From Candidatus Peribacteria bacterium (lineage in GTDB: Bacteria; Patescibacteriota; Gracilibacteria; UBA1369; 2-02-FULL-48-14), in the NCBI GenBank assembly GCA_943349825.1, contig CALQZQ010000003.1, positions 62,001 through 126,000 of the forward strand: 64,000 bases of DNA, read 5' to 3'. Below the pieces are notes generated by a model that was not told the origin of the DNA, did no database searches, and saw only the letters and a program-made list of their open reading frames with translations. Position 1 is the first letter of the stretch, and the number at the start of each line of letters is the position of its first letter. Positions 23,151-31,693 of this stretch are shown here, in pieces. A program made the translations under genes and the position numbers.

Positions 23151-23730
23151 GGGCCAAAAAGTGAAGGAGTTGAACGAAGGCCTTTCCACGATGGCTAAGC
23201 TCATTTTTCTCAGCCTCAGAAAGAGCAGAGTAGACAGTAGCACATCCCTCAGACAAAAACACGGAGGACAAAGGAATTCCCGGCTTTACTGGCACCCTCA
23301 CGTCTTCCGTAATCACCCCATGGGTCTCACCTTCAAAAGCCACCGCCTGGGCTTCATCGGCATAGGCCGCCACGCACACAAACTTTGCTTTTCGATTTTT
23401 CTCCAACGCCATTCTCTCCATAAAATAGGTCAACCACTCTTCATCTGTGGCACTAGCACCAGCGCCCCAGCGACGCGTCTTCACCCCCAGCTCATCCGCC
23501 AGAGCTTCCACAAAAATCCCGCTGTCGTCCGCCACGGTGGGCAAGCCCGAAAGTTCGTGATAAAAACGCGCCTTCCCCAGCGCATTGGCTTCAAAACTGT
23601 GGCCTTCCTCAGGAAAATCCTGCGCAACACCCAACTCATCCAAAGACACCAACTCAGCGCCCAAGTCCGCCAACATGGCACGGATTTCCTGGAACTTCCC
23701 CGGGTTGTGAGTAGCAATCAGGAGTTTCAC
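23143..23730 (-). CDS. rdgB: dITP/XTP pyrophosphatase (Ham1/RdgB family)
   Basis: 195 residues with a GTG start. It hydrolyses non-canonical purine triphosphates such as dITP and XTP and so protects DNA and RNA. Family signatures are LIATHNPGKFQEI at the start, SFEANALGKARFY, TVADDSGIFVEAL, and SHRGKAFVQL at the end. TAAATT preceded by TGC lies exactly six bases before the GTG, so the mRNA may be leaderless. The gene is divergent from the O-antigen ligase; the two -10 boxes are about 12 bases apart. Confidence 0.95.
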   Translation of the reverse strand: MKLLIATHNPGKFQEIRAMLADLGAELVSLDELGVAQDFPEEGHSFEANALGKARFYHELSGLPTVADDSGIFVEALADELGVKTRRWGAGASATDEEWLTYFMERMALEKNRKAKFVCVAAYADEAQAVAFEGETHGVITEDVRVPVKPGIPLSSVFLSEGCATVYSALSEAEKNELSHRGKAFVQLLHFLAHV

Positions 23731-23736
23731 GGAGGC

Positions 23737-23745
23737 AATTTAGCA
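23737..23745 (-). promoter_or_regulatory. rdgB extended -10, leaderless type
   Basis: Minus strand TGC-TAAATT, then GCCTCC and the GTG start. The -35 is weak. Confidence 0.45.
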
Positions 23746-23754
23746 GTTTTGCGC

Positions 23755-23760
23755 TACAAT
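23755..23760 (+). promoter_or_regulatory. -10 box of the O-antigen ligase gene
   Basis: TACAAT followed by seven bases and the ATG at 23768; no clear -35. It faces the rdgB -10 in a short divergent region. Confidence 0.4.
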
Positions 23761-23767
23761 GCACAGC

Positions 23768-25009
23768 ATGAAAGTCCCTCGAATTCCTTTCAGCACCGCG
23801 CTCGTTGGGCTCGTCCTCCTTGCCGCTCTCGTGGCAGAGCTCTACCGCGTGCGCGGATTTTTAATCCTAGACCTCCTCACCCCGGCCCTCGTCGGGCTCT
23901 GGCTGCTCAAAAAAATCGCCCGCAAAGAAGCCATTCGCTGGCCCAGCCTCGCCCTCCCCGCTGCACTTTTTTTGCTCATCGGCTTCGCCTCTTTACTACT
24001 CCACAACACAGCCCTTTCCACCAGCGACTTTCTCGCCAGCACCTTCTACGGAGTCCGCTGGGCTTCCCTTTTCGCCCTGAGCCTCATCGTCTACCAGCAA
24101 ACTCCCGCCGAACAAAAACTCACCTGGAAACTGCTCATCGCCTTCACGGTACTGCTCGCCGTCGCCGGCTTCATCCAGCTCTATTTCGTACCCGACTTCA
24201 CTAGCTTTGAAGACCTCGGCTGGGACCCTCACCAAGGCCGTTTGCTGTCCACATGGTTCGATCCCAACTTCGTCGGGGGCTACCTGGCCTTCTTCACACC
24301 TCTCCTGCTCGGCTATGCTTGGGACCACAAACCCGAGCGCCGCTGGGCCCTTCCAGCCCTGGGACTCATCGTCGTCGCCCTCACCCTCACACTTTCTCGC
24401 AGCGCCTACGTAGCGCTGTTTGCGGGCCTTTTGGTCTTCGGCCTGCTGCGCTCCCTCAAACTCCTCGCTGCCGGCGCCGTACTGCTCACCCTCCTTGGCC
24501 TCACTGTCGCCCCCGTTCGTGACCGCTTTGAAAGTCTCTTGAGCAACGTCGCCTCCGTCACCACGGAAACCTACACTCTGCCCGATGCGTCTTCTCGGCT
24601 CCGCTACGATTCTTGGCGCACAGGCTGGACCCTCTTCACAGAAAGTCCCCTCTTGGGCCACGGCTACAACGCCTACAAATTCGCCGCTCTGGACGCGGGC
24701 CTCCTCAAAGACACCGAAATTCATGCCGCCAGCGGCAGCGATTCCAGCCTCCTCACCATTCTGGCCACCACCGGCATCGCCGGCTTCCTGCCCTTTCTCA
24801 GTGTCTACATTTTGCTCTTTCTCAGCACTTGGAAAAACCGCCGGAGCGGCTTCGGCTTAGGCTTTTTGAGCGGCCTCATTGGTCTTTTCATTCACAGTAT
24901 TTTTGTGAACAGCCTCCTCTTTCCGCTCTTCATGGCCCCTTTTTGGATCAGCGCTGGCCTGCTGCTTGGAGCGGCAAAACAATCCTCCACGTCGCTCCCT
25001 CCGCATTAG
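23768..25009 (+). CDS. O-antigen ligase/polymerase-type membrane protein
   Basis: 413 residues from the ATG at 23768, three codons after another ATG that overlaps the -10. There are ten or more hydrophobic segments. The large loop near residues 270-320 with SSRLRYDSWRTGWTLF, SPLLGHGYNAYKF and the downstream HAASGSDSSLLTIL is the Wzy_C signature of WaaL/Wzy proteins. Such enzymes link or polymerise lipid-carried glycans on the outer face of the membrane. The acceptor is unknown. Its 3' end overlaps the convergent histidine kinase gene by 62 bases. Confidence 0.85.
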   Translation: MKVPRIPFSTALVGLVLLAALVAELYRVRGFLILDLLTPALVGLWLLKKIARKEAIRWPSLALPAALFLLIGFASLLLHNTALSTSDFLASTFYGVRWASLFALSLIVYQQTPAEQKLTWKLLIAFTVLLAVAGFIQLYFVPDFTSFEDLGWDPHQGRLLSTWFDPNFVGGYLAFFTPLLLGYAWDHKPERRWALPALGLIVVALTLTLSRSAYVALFAGLLVFGLLRSLKLLAAGAVLLTLLGLTVAPVRDRFESLLSNVASVTTETYTLPDASSRLRYDSWRTGWTLFTESPLLGHGYNAYKFAALDAGLLKDTEIHAASGSDSSLLTILATTGIAGFLPFLSVYILLFLSTWKNRRSGFGLGFLSGLIGLFIHSIFVNSLLFPLFMAPFWISAGLLLGAAKQSSTSLPPH

Positions 25010-26036
25010 GATCCACCAGACTCAGTGAGCCTCCAGCCTGCCTACAAAAATCGAAACAAATCGGAATTCCGCTCCCGTTCTCAGGACTAGCCAGCTTGCT
25101 TTGACGAGAGGCCTCCAGCGGATCCACCCCTTTGAAGCCAGGCCCATCGTCTTTCAATATCACCACGAGCTCGTTCCCCTCATGCAGAACAAGCACGGTC
25201 ACCCACTCGGCTCCAGCTTTTTGAGCATTATCACAAAGATTAAAAAGTAGCCGATAGAACTGCCCCTCGGACAACACAAGCTCCCCAAACTTCTCTGCAA
25301 GGGCAGGATCCACCTCCACTGTCACGAGAAGACGTGCTTTCAGCTGCACTTTTAAAGCCTCCATGACGGCGGGTACATCCGCCAAACGCTGAGGCGTGGG
25401 CACTTCCTCACGCAAAACCCCCAGCTGTTCTGTCAACATCAGCTCGATCCGATTCAAAGCCTTCAAAACGGTGTGCAAAAAAGAAATGCTCTCTCCTCTT
25501 TTAGCGGCCACCATTGAAAGGGCCCCTTGCGCTGCCATAAGCATGTTATTAAGATCGTGACTTAAGCGATGAAGCTCCCGCGCTAAAACAGGTAGCCGAC
25601 GCAGCGGCACAGCCTGCAGTCGTGTTTCCCACACATTATCGGTTTCCGAAACATCCTGAACGGGAGGCAAAGCTTGTCTGAGAAGCTGAAGCGTTCGGCC
25701 ATTAAGAGCGGCCAAACGGGCAACGGCATCCTCCAATCTGGTTAAAAGACGCCCCGTGGAAGGCAGTTCGCTGTACGAATCTCCTCCTATAGCTCGAACA
25801 GCTTCCCCCAAACAAGCTTTGCTTGCAGCGGTGCGGTCCAACATTTCGGAAAACGCGGCACAAGAGAAACTCACCTGCCCCAAATGCCTTCGCGTTAACT
25901 CCACAAAACGCGCCACCTCCAAAGGAGCTCCTTCCCCCTCTCTTTTTTCCTCTCTGGGGACGAGCACTAAAGCAGTGCACTCTTTAGAGTCTATAGCCAT
26001 AGCCCTCGCTTCTACGCCATTTTCATTTTTAGTCAA
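24948..26036 (-). CDS. Soluble histidine kinase-like protein
   Basis: 362 residues with a TTG start overlapping the previous stop by eight bases; an ATG at 26000 is an alternative. There is no membrane segment. The H-box is LSHDLNNMLMAAQGALSMV near residue 160. The ATPase domain has the N box NLCDNAQKAG, the G1 box DDGPGF and the G2 box GSGIPICFDFCRQAGG. The first 120 residues are helical and match no sensor domain I know. No response regulator gene is adjacent. It is downstream of the UPF0489 gene, so a joint role is possible but unproven. Confidence 0.82.
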   Translation of the reverse strand: MTKNENGVEARAMAIDSKECTALVLVPREEKREGEGAPLEVARFVELTRRHLGQVSFSCAAFSEMLDRTAASKACLGEAVRAIGGDSYSELPSTGRLLTRLEDAVARLAALNGRTLQLLRQALPPVQDVSETDNVWETRLQAVPLRRLPVLARELHRLSHDLNNMLMAAQGALSMVAAKRGESISFLHTVLKALNRIELMLTEQLGVLREEVPTPQRLADVPAVMEALKVQLKARLLVTVEVDPALAEKFGELVLSEGQFYRLLFNLCDNAQKAGAEWVTVLVLHEGNELVVILKDDGPGFKGVDPLEASRQSKLASPENGSGIPICFDFCRQAGGSLSLVDPNAEGATWRIVLPLQAAGQR

Positions 26037-26736
26037 ATAACCTGTGCAGTACCTGAATAGCTCGCTCTTGAGTAATAAAGAAGGGGCTGCTCGCCACCGT
26101 GATCAAACTAGCTTCCCGCGCATGTCGCAAAATAAACCGCTTGGCTTTTTCAAAATCGATATAGTCCAGCTCTGGCGCAAAGAAATCCAGATCCAGATTC
26201 AAAATTTTCGGGGCCTTTCCAAAAAACACCCCGTTCTCCAATTCCATCTCACTGGTCACGAGCTGAGCCTCCCTCACCACCCCCGCCTTCATCGCCGGCA
26301 CAATATAATTCCCTACATTGAGTCCAAAATTCGTGTATTCAAAAGCCTCTTCCAAACTCGTCCCCAAATACAGCTGGGCCGGTTCACGCATGTCTTTGTG
26401 CCCGTCCACATGGACGAGAGCCGCGCCACCCTCCAACTGCCCCGCCAAATAAGCCTCCATCCAAAAATAAAAAACATGATTGTGGTTGTCCACAATCACC
26501 ATGGGCACCCCTTCCCACGAAGTGCGGATAAAGGCCTCCAAGCCTTTGCATTCTTGCAAGATTCCGAACTCATCTTCGTCCGAAAAAACCACTTCACTTC
26601 CCACCCGCACGTCCTCCAAAGTTCCCACCTTCAGAGCGGGCACGTAAAGCTTCGGCTCCGCTCCACGTTTATCGTAAGAAAAAACATTGTTGCCACGAAG
26701 ACCTTCCAAATAAAAACCCTGAGTATAGTTTTTCAT
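26029..26736 (-). CDS. UPF0489-family protein
   Basis: 235 residues. DNHNHVFYFW near residue 83, VHVDGHKDM near 107 and LNLDLDFFAPE near 177 are the conserved His/Asp clusters of UPF0489 proteins. These resemble the metal-binding motifs of the arginase/deacetylase fold. A metal-dependent hydrolase is likely, but no substrate is known to me. The ATG overlaps the stop of the GGQ-protein gene by four bases, and its end overlaps the kinase start, so the three are probably co-translated. Confidence 0.82.
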   Translation of the reverse strand: MKNYTQGFYLEGLRGNNVFSYDKRGAEPKLYVPALKVGTLEDVRVGSEVVFSDEDEFGILQECKGLEAFIRTSWEGVPMVIVDNHNHVFYFWMEAYLAGQLEGGAALVHVDGHKDMREPAQLYLGTSLEEAFEYTNFGLNVGNYIVPAMKAGVVREAQLVTSEMELENGVFFGKAPKILNLDLDFFAPELDYIDFEKAKRFILRHAREASLITVASSPFFITQERAIQVLHRLFD

Positions 26737-27131
26737 AGTACTCTTTTACGATTAGCCTTCAGTTCACCGCGTCGTGACTTTCCTTCCATCATCCGCTCTT
26801 TCGCCTTGCGTGTGCGTCGCTTTTTTTGCTTCCGGATTTTGAAGAGTTTCTGCGCAATTTCTGACTTCTTCCCCAATACTTTCATTTCAATTTTTAGCAC
26901 CAGCAATTTGTACGCACGCTTGCGGTTCACTTCCCTCTCGCGAAAATCCTGACACTTCACTTCCACCCCAGTGGGCAAATGCTTGAGCCAGACACAACTG
27001 TTGGTCTTGTTGATTTTCTGCCCACCTGCTCCGCTGCCACGCACAAATTGCTCATCAATATCCGCGGCCTCCACGTGCAAGTGGCGAGCCTTGTCTAGAA
27101 TGTCTACCGGCAGTTCAACGGGAAACTCCAT
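26733..27131 (-). CDS. GGQ-domain peptidyl-tRNA hydrolase, ArfB/release-factor-like
   Basis: 132 residues. The catalytic loop GSGAGGQKINKTNS near residues 32-45 is the release-factor GGQ domain, which hydrolyses peptidyl-tRNA. There is no stop-codon recognition domain. The C-terminal half is strongly basic (KQKKRRTRKAKER), as in ArfB/YaeJ and the mitochondrial relatives, whose tails enter the mRNA channel of stalled ribosomes. This suggests a rescue system beside tmRNA/SmpB. It could instead be one of the uncharacterised RF-like proteins, as the tail differs from E. coli ArfB. It overlaps the Ddl gene end by 17 bases. Confidence 0.88.
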   Translation of the reverse strand: MEFPVELPVDILDKARHLHVEAADIDEQFVRGSGAGGQKINKTNSCVWLKHLPTGVEVKCQDFREREVNRKRAYKLLVLKIEMKVLGKKSEIAQKLFKIRKQKKRRTRKAKERMMEGKSRRGELKANRKRVL

Positions 27132-29499
27132 AGCCCTTATTCTCCACGAGTTTCTCCAAAAGTTCCAGAGGAGCGATGGGCTTAGCTTCGGCCAAACCTT
27201 GGTGGAACAAAACCGTGGAAGGGGTGAGCCCCGGAAGCGTGTTCACTTCGATCAAAATAAGATCGCCCGTGTCGATTTGGATAAAAGCATCCAGGCGCGA
27301 ATAGCCTTCCAGCCCCAGCACCTCGGCCACTCTTTCCATGGATTTTTTAACACGCGCGAGCACGACAGGCTTCACGTACTCTTCCGGCGGCGGCGTCATA
27401 TTGACCCCGGTCCCCCCTTGAAACTTTTCTTCCACCGTCAGCACTTCACCTTCCGCCACCGTCAAACTCGGGCTGAGGGCATGCATTTTCTTGCCTTCTT
27501 GAATCACTCCCACAGTCACCTCCACCCATCCTTTTTTCCTACGCCATTTGAGCCGATTCCCCTTCACACGCACGGTGTCCGTTTCAATGAACTGCTCAAA
27601 AAGCAGCCGCTTGATGGGCTCCAGCGGCATCTCTATAGGATCTTTTTGATTGCGGAACGTCCCCACAGAAATTTGCCCAGCACCCTTCAAAACAAACTGC
27701 ACATAATGCTGCAAATCCTTGGCCTCAAATAAACGCACAATTCCCGAAGAGCACCCTTCGTCCTGAGGTTTAACAATGAGGGTTTTAGCGCCCAACTCAC
27801 TTTGCAATTCGGCAAAATACTGCTCAAAATCTTTGGTTTTAAATCCCTTAAAATGACCCGCCAAAACCGCTCGCTTGGGTGCCACAAAAATGCCTTCCTT
27901 CTCCAGGCCAGCCAGTCGGCGTCCCGTCTCCGCCTTGTCCATACATATTCTAGAAGCCGCCACACCGGGCCCATTGAATTTCACTCCGGCGTCCGTCAGT
28001 TTTTGCTGCAAAGTACCGTCTTCACCAATTCCACCGTGCAACCCCAAGAAAACAAAATCCGCCTCCGCAATAAACTTTTTAAGGCTCATTTTCTTGGGCA
28101 AAAAGAAGGGCGCCGTCACATCACCTTCTTCCAGAGCCAGCCTCAACCGCACTTTTTCTTCCAAAAACTTCAGGCGTTTTTCACCCGCTTCCGCGTGTTC
28201 ACAGTTGTACAAAACTTCTTCCACCGTGTGGTTGAGCGTGAGGGCGTAAGGCAGCTCCCAGACCTCACCGTGGAGATCCAAAAAGTAAGGCTTGGGCTCA
28301 TAGCGATGAGACCGCCTGAGCTTCAACCAAGCGTTAGTTCCACTCATCAGCGAGACTTGGCGCTCCGAAGTCTGCCCCCCAAAAAGCACCTGCACCGGCT
28401 TGCGCTGAACATCCAAACGTTGCGCCGTTTCCGGGGAAACCACTCCGGCGCGGCGGCAGGCATTCTTCACCACATAACGCAAAATATCCCGATGACTGAA
28501 GCCAATGCGCGCTGCCTGTTGAAACAAGAAACTATTCTGCTCCATCCCGCTCACCGCGTTAAAGTCCGAAAACCAAATCTTCCCGTCCGGAAGCAGCCAC
28601 CCGTCAATGCGGGCAAAATCACGCATCCCCAGCACCGTGAAAAGTTGCTCCGCCTGCACTTGAATGCGCTCAATGGTTTCATTGTCAAAACGAGGCGGAC
28701 AGTGATAATGCACCTGGCGTGTGGGCAAATATTTTTTTCGATAATCAAAAATTTGGTTTTCCGTATAGTCCGTTTCCACCTCAGTCGGGAGCACCGCCAC
28801 CGGCATGCCAAAACGATTCTGCAAAACGATCACCGTGAATTCTGTACCTTCACAAAAGGGTTCCAACACGACTCGTGTGTCCATGCGACGCCCGAACAAA
28901 AGTTTCATTTTTTCAAAAGCCTCGGCCTCACTACGCACCGAGAACACCCCGATCGAAGACCCCCCCGTTGCCGGTTTCACCACGGCACGCGTCAGGCGGT
29001 GTGCTTTAAAAAATCGCTCAATGGCAATCTGGTTTTCAACTTCACTCGCATTGATTTTAAGCACTGCGGAAGGCAGGGCAAAAAAACCTTTTCCGGCAAT
29101 AAATCGATTGGCTTCGTACTTATCAAAAAAGAGACGACAAGCTTCGGCAGAAGAGCCCACGTAAGGCACGCCCATTCGCTCCAAGAGTTTCTGCACCTGC
29201 CCGTCTTCCCCAAAAGCTCCATGAATCGCGGGAAACGCCAAGTCGACATTTTTCAAAATTTCCTTGAGCCCAGTCGCGCTCAAAGCCTTCGCTGTTTGCT
29301 GCAATTTAAAGTCAAAATCCGAAGGCGTGTTGGAATAAAGCTGCCCCGGAGACAGCAAGTAAGCCCTCTTTTTATAATCAAAATAGATCGGCACAATTTC
29401 CACCCCGTCGCCCCCCAAATGGTCCAAAACGCTGCGAGCAGAATTGAGTGAGATGCCTCTTTCCAGCGAAGGCCCCCCGCAAAGCAGTGCAATTTTCAT
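27115..29499 (-). CDS. Tandem D-alanine--D-alanine ligase (two Ddl units in one chain)
   Basis: 794 residues, about twice a normal Ddl. The ATG at 29499 is chosen over an upstream TTG. Unit one (about 1-365) has GGPSLERGISLNSA, HGAFGEDG near 89, VKPATGGSSIG, and DFNAVSGM near 313 in place of the usual EVNTLPG. Unit two (about 376-794) has FGGQTSERQVSLMSG, HGGIGEDGTLQ, VKPQDEGCSSGI and the intact LIEVNTLPGLTPST. Ddl joins two D-Ala with ATP for the peptidoglycan stem. Unit two looks catalytic. Unit one keeps the ATP-grasp landmarks but has a changed metal/D-Ala site, so it could act on another pair of substrates or serve as a partner domain. Confidence 0.9.
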   Translation of the reverse strand: MKIALLCGGPSLERGISLNSARSVLDHLGGDGVEIVPIYFDYKKRAYLLSPGQLYSNTPSDFDFKLQQTAKALSATGLKEILKNVDLAFPAIHGAFGEDGQVQKLLERMGVPYVGSSAEACRLFFDKYEANRFIAGKGFFALPSAVLKINASEVENQIAIERFFKAHRLTRAVVKPATGGSSIGVFSVRSEAEAFEKMKLLFGRRMDTRVVLEPFCEGTEFTVIVLQNRFGMPVAVLPTEVETDYTENQIFDYRKKYLPTRQVHYHCPPRFDNETIERIQVQAEQLFTVLGMRDFARIDGWLLPDGKIWFSDFNAVSGMEQNSFLFQQAARIGFSHRDILRYVVKNACRRAGVVSPETAQRLDVQRKPVQVLFGGQTSERQVSLMSGTNAWLKLRRSHRYEPKPYFLDLHGEVWELPYALTLNHTVEEVLYNCEHAEAGEKRLKFLEEKVRLRLALEEGDVTAPFFLPKKMSLKKFIAEADFVFLGLHGGIGEDGTLQQKLTDAGVKFNGPGVAASRICMDKAETGRRLAGLEKEGIFVAPKRAVLAGHFKGFKTKDFEQYFAELQSELGAKTLIVKPQDEGCSSGIVRLFEAKDLQHYVQFVLKGAGQISVGTFRNQKDPIEMPLEPIKRLLFEQFIETDTVRVKGNRLKWRRKKGWVEVTVGVIQEGKKMHALSPSLTVAEGEVLTVEEKFQGGTGVNMTPPPEEYVKPVVLARVKKSMERVAEVLGLEGYSRLDAFIQIDTGDLILIEVNTLPGLTPSTVLFHQGLAEAKPIAPLELLEKLVENKGYGVSR

Positions 29500-29560
29500 A
29501 AATTTATGCAAAAAAATACCACGCCAATTTAACCTATAAAAGGCGCGTTGACAAGCTATG

Positions 29561-30130
29561 TTACTTCCTAAGCATCAACAAAATTGCGGAAAAAAGTGCG
29601 AGCACTAGGGCTCGTTCTTGCTCCGTTCCTTTTTCAAAAGAAAGATCGTAGAAGCTGCTGAAGAAGCCGTGCTTCATCCCAATCATCGCTACTTCTCCGC
29701 CCTTCAAGTTCCGCACCGTGAGTGCATGAGTCGGATTGTAGAGGTTCGTCATTTCGTCCAAAATGTGCGTCAGTGCCGCTCCTTCCGGAGAGCTCACTTT
29801 CAAAATTTCCTTCCCCGCTTCATCCAAAACACTCCACTGTTCCGTCCCCAAAGTGAGGAGGCTCTGCAGAACTTCGGTTCGAATCGCTCCTTGTTTTTTG
29901 CCATCCACAAAAACCTCCCACGTCCTCCATCCCCCTGCCTTAAGCCAGCGCGATTCCACGAGCAGATTTTGTCGGCTCGCATCGTAAACCTTCAAAGTAG
30001 AGCTCCAGTCCATCTGAAAAAAGAACCGGGGCTGCTTGCTCTCCGCGTCAGAAATTTCCCGGCTCATGGGGTGAAACAGAGCAGAAAACCAGTTTTTTTC
30101 GTAATGTAGTTTTTTGAAAGAAGGAAGCAT
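29561..30130 (-). CDS. LURP-one/phospholipid-scramblase-like protein (tentative)
   Basis: 189 residues. The middle runs as alternating strands (FFQMDWSSTLKVYDASRQNLL, WRTWEVFVDGKKQGAI, WSVLDEAGKEIL, HALTVRNLKGGEVAMIG) and the end is a hydrophobic helix ERALVLALFSAILLML. This tubby-like order, a beta barrel around a C-terminal helix, is seen in the LURP-one-related/scramblase superfamily. I base this on pattern only, not on clear motif identity. It lies 17 bases downstream of the ABC-F gene on the same strand. Confidence 0.5.
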   Translation of the reverse strand: MLPSFKKLHYEKNWFSALFHPMSREISDAESKQPRFFFQMDWSSTLKVYDASRQNLLVESRWLKAGGWRTWEVFVDGKKQGAIRTEVLQSLLTLGTEQWSVLDEAGKEILKVSSPEGAALTHILDEMTNLYNPTHALTVRNLKGGEVAMIGMKHGFFSSFYDLSFEKGTEQERALVLALFSAILLMLRK

Positions 30131-30147
30131 GAGGTGATTATACGGAA

Positions 30148-31614
30148 CTAGCGATCCAAGTCCAGGGTCCGATCGATACGAATTTGATCGACGAACTCAG
30201 GCACGTGCGAAACCAAAATCATGGCCCCTTCGTAAGCATCCAAAGCTTCGGCAATCACCGGCAAATGGCGGAAGTTGATGTGGTTCGTGGGTTCATCTAA
30301 AATCAACAAACCCGGCTGCTGCAGCACCAAACGTGCAAAAGACACGAGGCCTTTTTGCCCTTCAGACAAATGCCCCACCTTCGAATGGATCAGCTCTTTC
30401 GTGATCAAAAATCCAGCAGCCACTCTACGCATTTCTTCCTCCAAAACCTTGCCTCCAGAAGACTCCAACGCCTCCATCAAAGACTCGCGTACCGTGTGTT
30501 CAAAGTTCAAAGTCGAGAAGTCCTGGCGGTAGTAACCCACACGAACTCCGGGAGCGATCCACGCATCTTTCGCCTGCCCGGAAGCCAAGACCTCCAGCAG
30601 CGTGCTCTTTCCAATTCCATTCGGACCCATGAGCAAAAGGTGCTCGTCTTTGCGCAAACTCATTTCCACTTTTTTGGAAGTCGCGTGATGGTTGCGAATG
30701 ACAGAAACCGCAGAGAGCTTCAGCAATTCCCCGCTGAGTTCCTCTTGCACGGGAATTTCAAAGGAGCGGATGGTTTTGTCTTCACGACGCACCTCCACCT
30801 TGGACTCCTCCATTTCTTCCGCTTTCTCACGCATTTTTCGCGCGACCAAACGCAATTTTCCTCCCTTGTGAGCAAACACATTCGCCTGCTCTTTATTCTT
30901 AATGATTCCCTTTACCAGCTGAGCATTTTTCATATTTTCCTTTTCGATCCGGCGCGCAATTTGGTCCACCGCATCGAAATAATTCCCCACATACTGCTCC
31001 ACTTTATGGGTGTGCGCATCCAGGTACAAAACCCCTTCGGTGAAGGAATTCAAAAAGTCCGCATCGTGGGAAATCACCATGCACGTTTTTTCATACATGA
31101 TCAAAAATGCGGTCAAATGGCCAATGCCTTCCTTGTCCAAATTGTTCGTGGGCTCGTCGAGCAACAACAAATCCGCGTCCTGAATCAGCGCCGAGGCCAG
31201 CAAAAGTCGGGCCTGCTGCCCACCCGAGAAACTCTTCACCAAGCGATCGTGCTGCGGCGCGTGAAGATTGACCACTTCTAAAACTTCGTCGATTTTCCGA
31301 TCAATATCGTACTGCTTGTCTTTGAAATTTTGCTGAAAAAACTCGCGCACCGTCAGCTCGCGGTCCTGCGGACGAATGACCTGATGCGCCGTGGCAATCG
31401 TGAGCCTGGGCACCACATTCACCGTGCCTTCCTTGGGCTTCAGGGCCCCCGTAATCATCTTCAAAATCGTACTTTTCCCCGCCCCATTTTGTCCCATGAT
31501 CGTGATTTTCGTATCTCGTCGCACCGAAAAATCTACCAGATTCAAAATAGGCTTCTTGGGCTCGAATTCAAACGATACCTTATCAAAACTGAGAATGGTT
31601 TCACTCGTAGACAT
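30148..31614 (-). CDS. ABC-F family ATPase
   Basis: 488 residues with two ATPase domains and no membrane part. Domain one has GQNGAGKST, the signature SFSGGQQAR and LLLLDEPTNNLD. Domain two has GPNGIGKST, LSEGQKGLVS and LLILDEPTNHIN. The linker between them is the charged helical P-site tRNA interaction motif region (RRIEKENMKNAQL to MREKAEEMEE). ABC-F proteins act on ribosomes and relieve stalls or antibiotic block. It is on the short side because the linker and C-terminal extension are small. TATAAA lies six bases before the ATG. Confidence 0.92.
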   Translation of the reverse strand: MSTSETILSFDKVSFEFEPKKPILNLVDFSVRRDTKITIMGQNGAGKSTILKMITGALKPKEGTVNVVPRLTIATAHQVIRPQDRELTVREFFQQNFKDKQYDIDRKIDEVLEVVNLHAPQHDRLVKSFSGGQQARLLLASALIQDADLLLLDEPTNNLDKEGIGHLTAFLIMYEKTCMVISHDADFLNSFTEGVLYLDAHTHKVEQYVGNYFDAVDQIARRIEKENMKNAQLVKGIIKNKEQANVFAHKGGKLRLVARKMREKAEEMEESKVEVRREDKTIRSFEIPVQEELSGELLKLSAVSVIRNHHATSKKVEMSLRKDEHLLLMGPNGIGKSTLLEVLASGQAKDAWIAPGVRVGYYRQDFSTLNFEHTVRESLMEALESSGGKVLEEEMRRVAAGFLITKELIHSKVGHLSEGQKGLVSFARLVLQQPGLLILDEPTNHINFRHLPVIAEALDAYEGAMILVSHVPEFVDQIRIDRTLDLDR

Positions 31615-31620
31615 GCGGAG

Positions 31621-31649
31621 TTTATACCCTAAAAAAGCCCTGGTGGCTA
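31621..31649 (-). promoter_or_regulatory. ABC-F gene promoter, leaderless type
   Basis: Minus strand TAGCCA, 17 bases, TATAAA, then six bases to the ATG. Confidence 0.6.
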
Positions 31650-31658
31650 CTCAATAAA

Positions 31659-31687
31659 TTGGCACCTTTATATGGGTTTGCTTAAGT
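31659..31687 (+). promoter_or_regulatory. Hydrolase gene promoter, leaderless type
   Basis: TTGGCA (31659-31664), 17 bases ending in TGC, TTAAGT (31682-31687), then six bases to the ATG at 31694. Confidence 0.55.
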
Positions 31688-31693
31688 AAGCAC

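Noticed and set aside
27802-29451. A 549-codon open frame antisense to the tandem Ddl
   Set aside because: Shadow of the ligase gene; no recognisable motif and no start signals.
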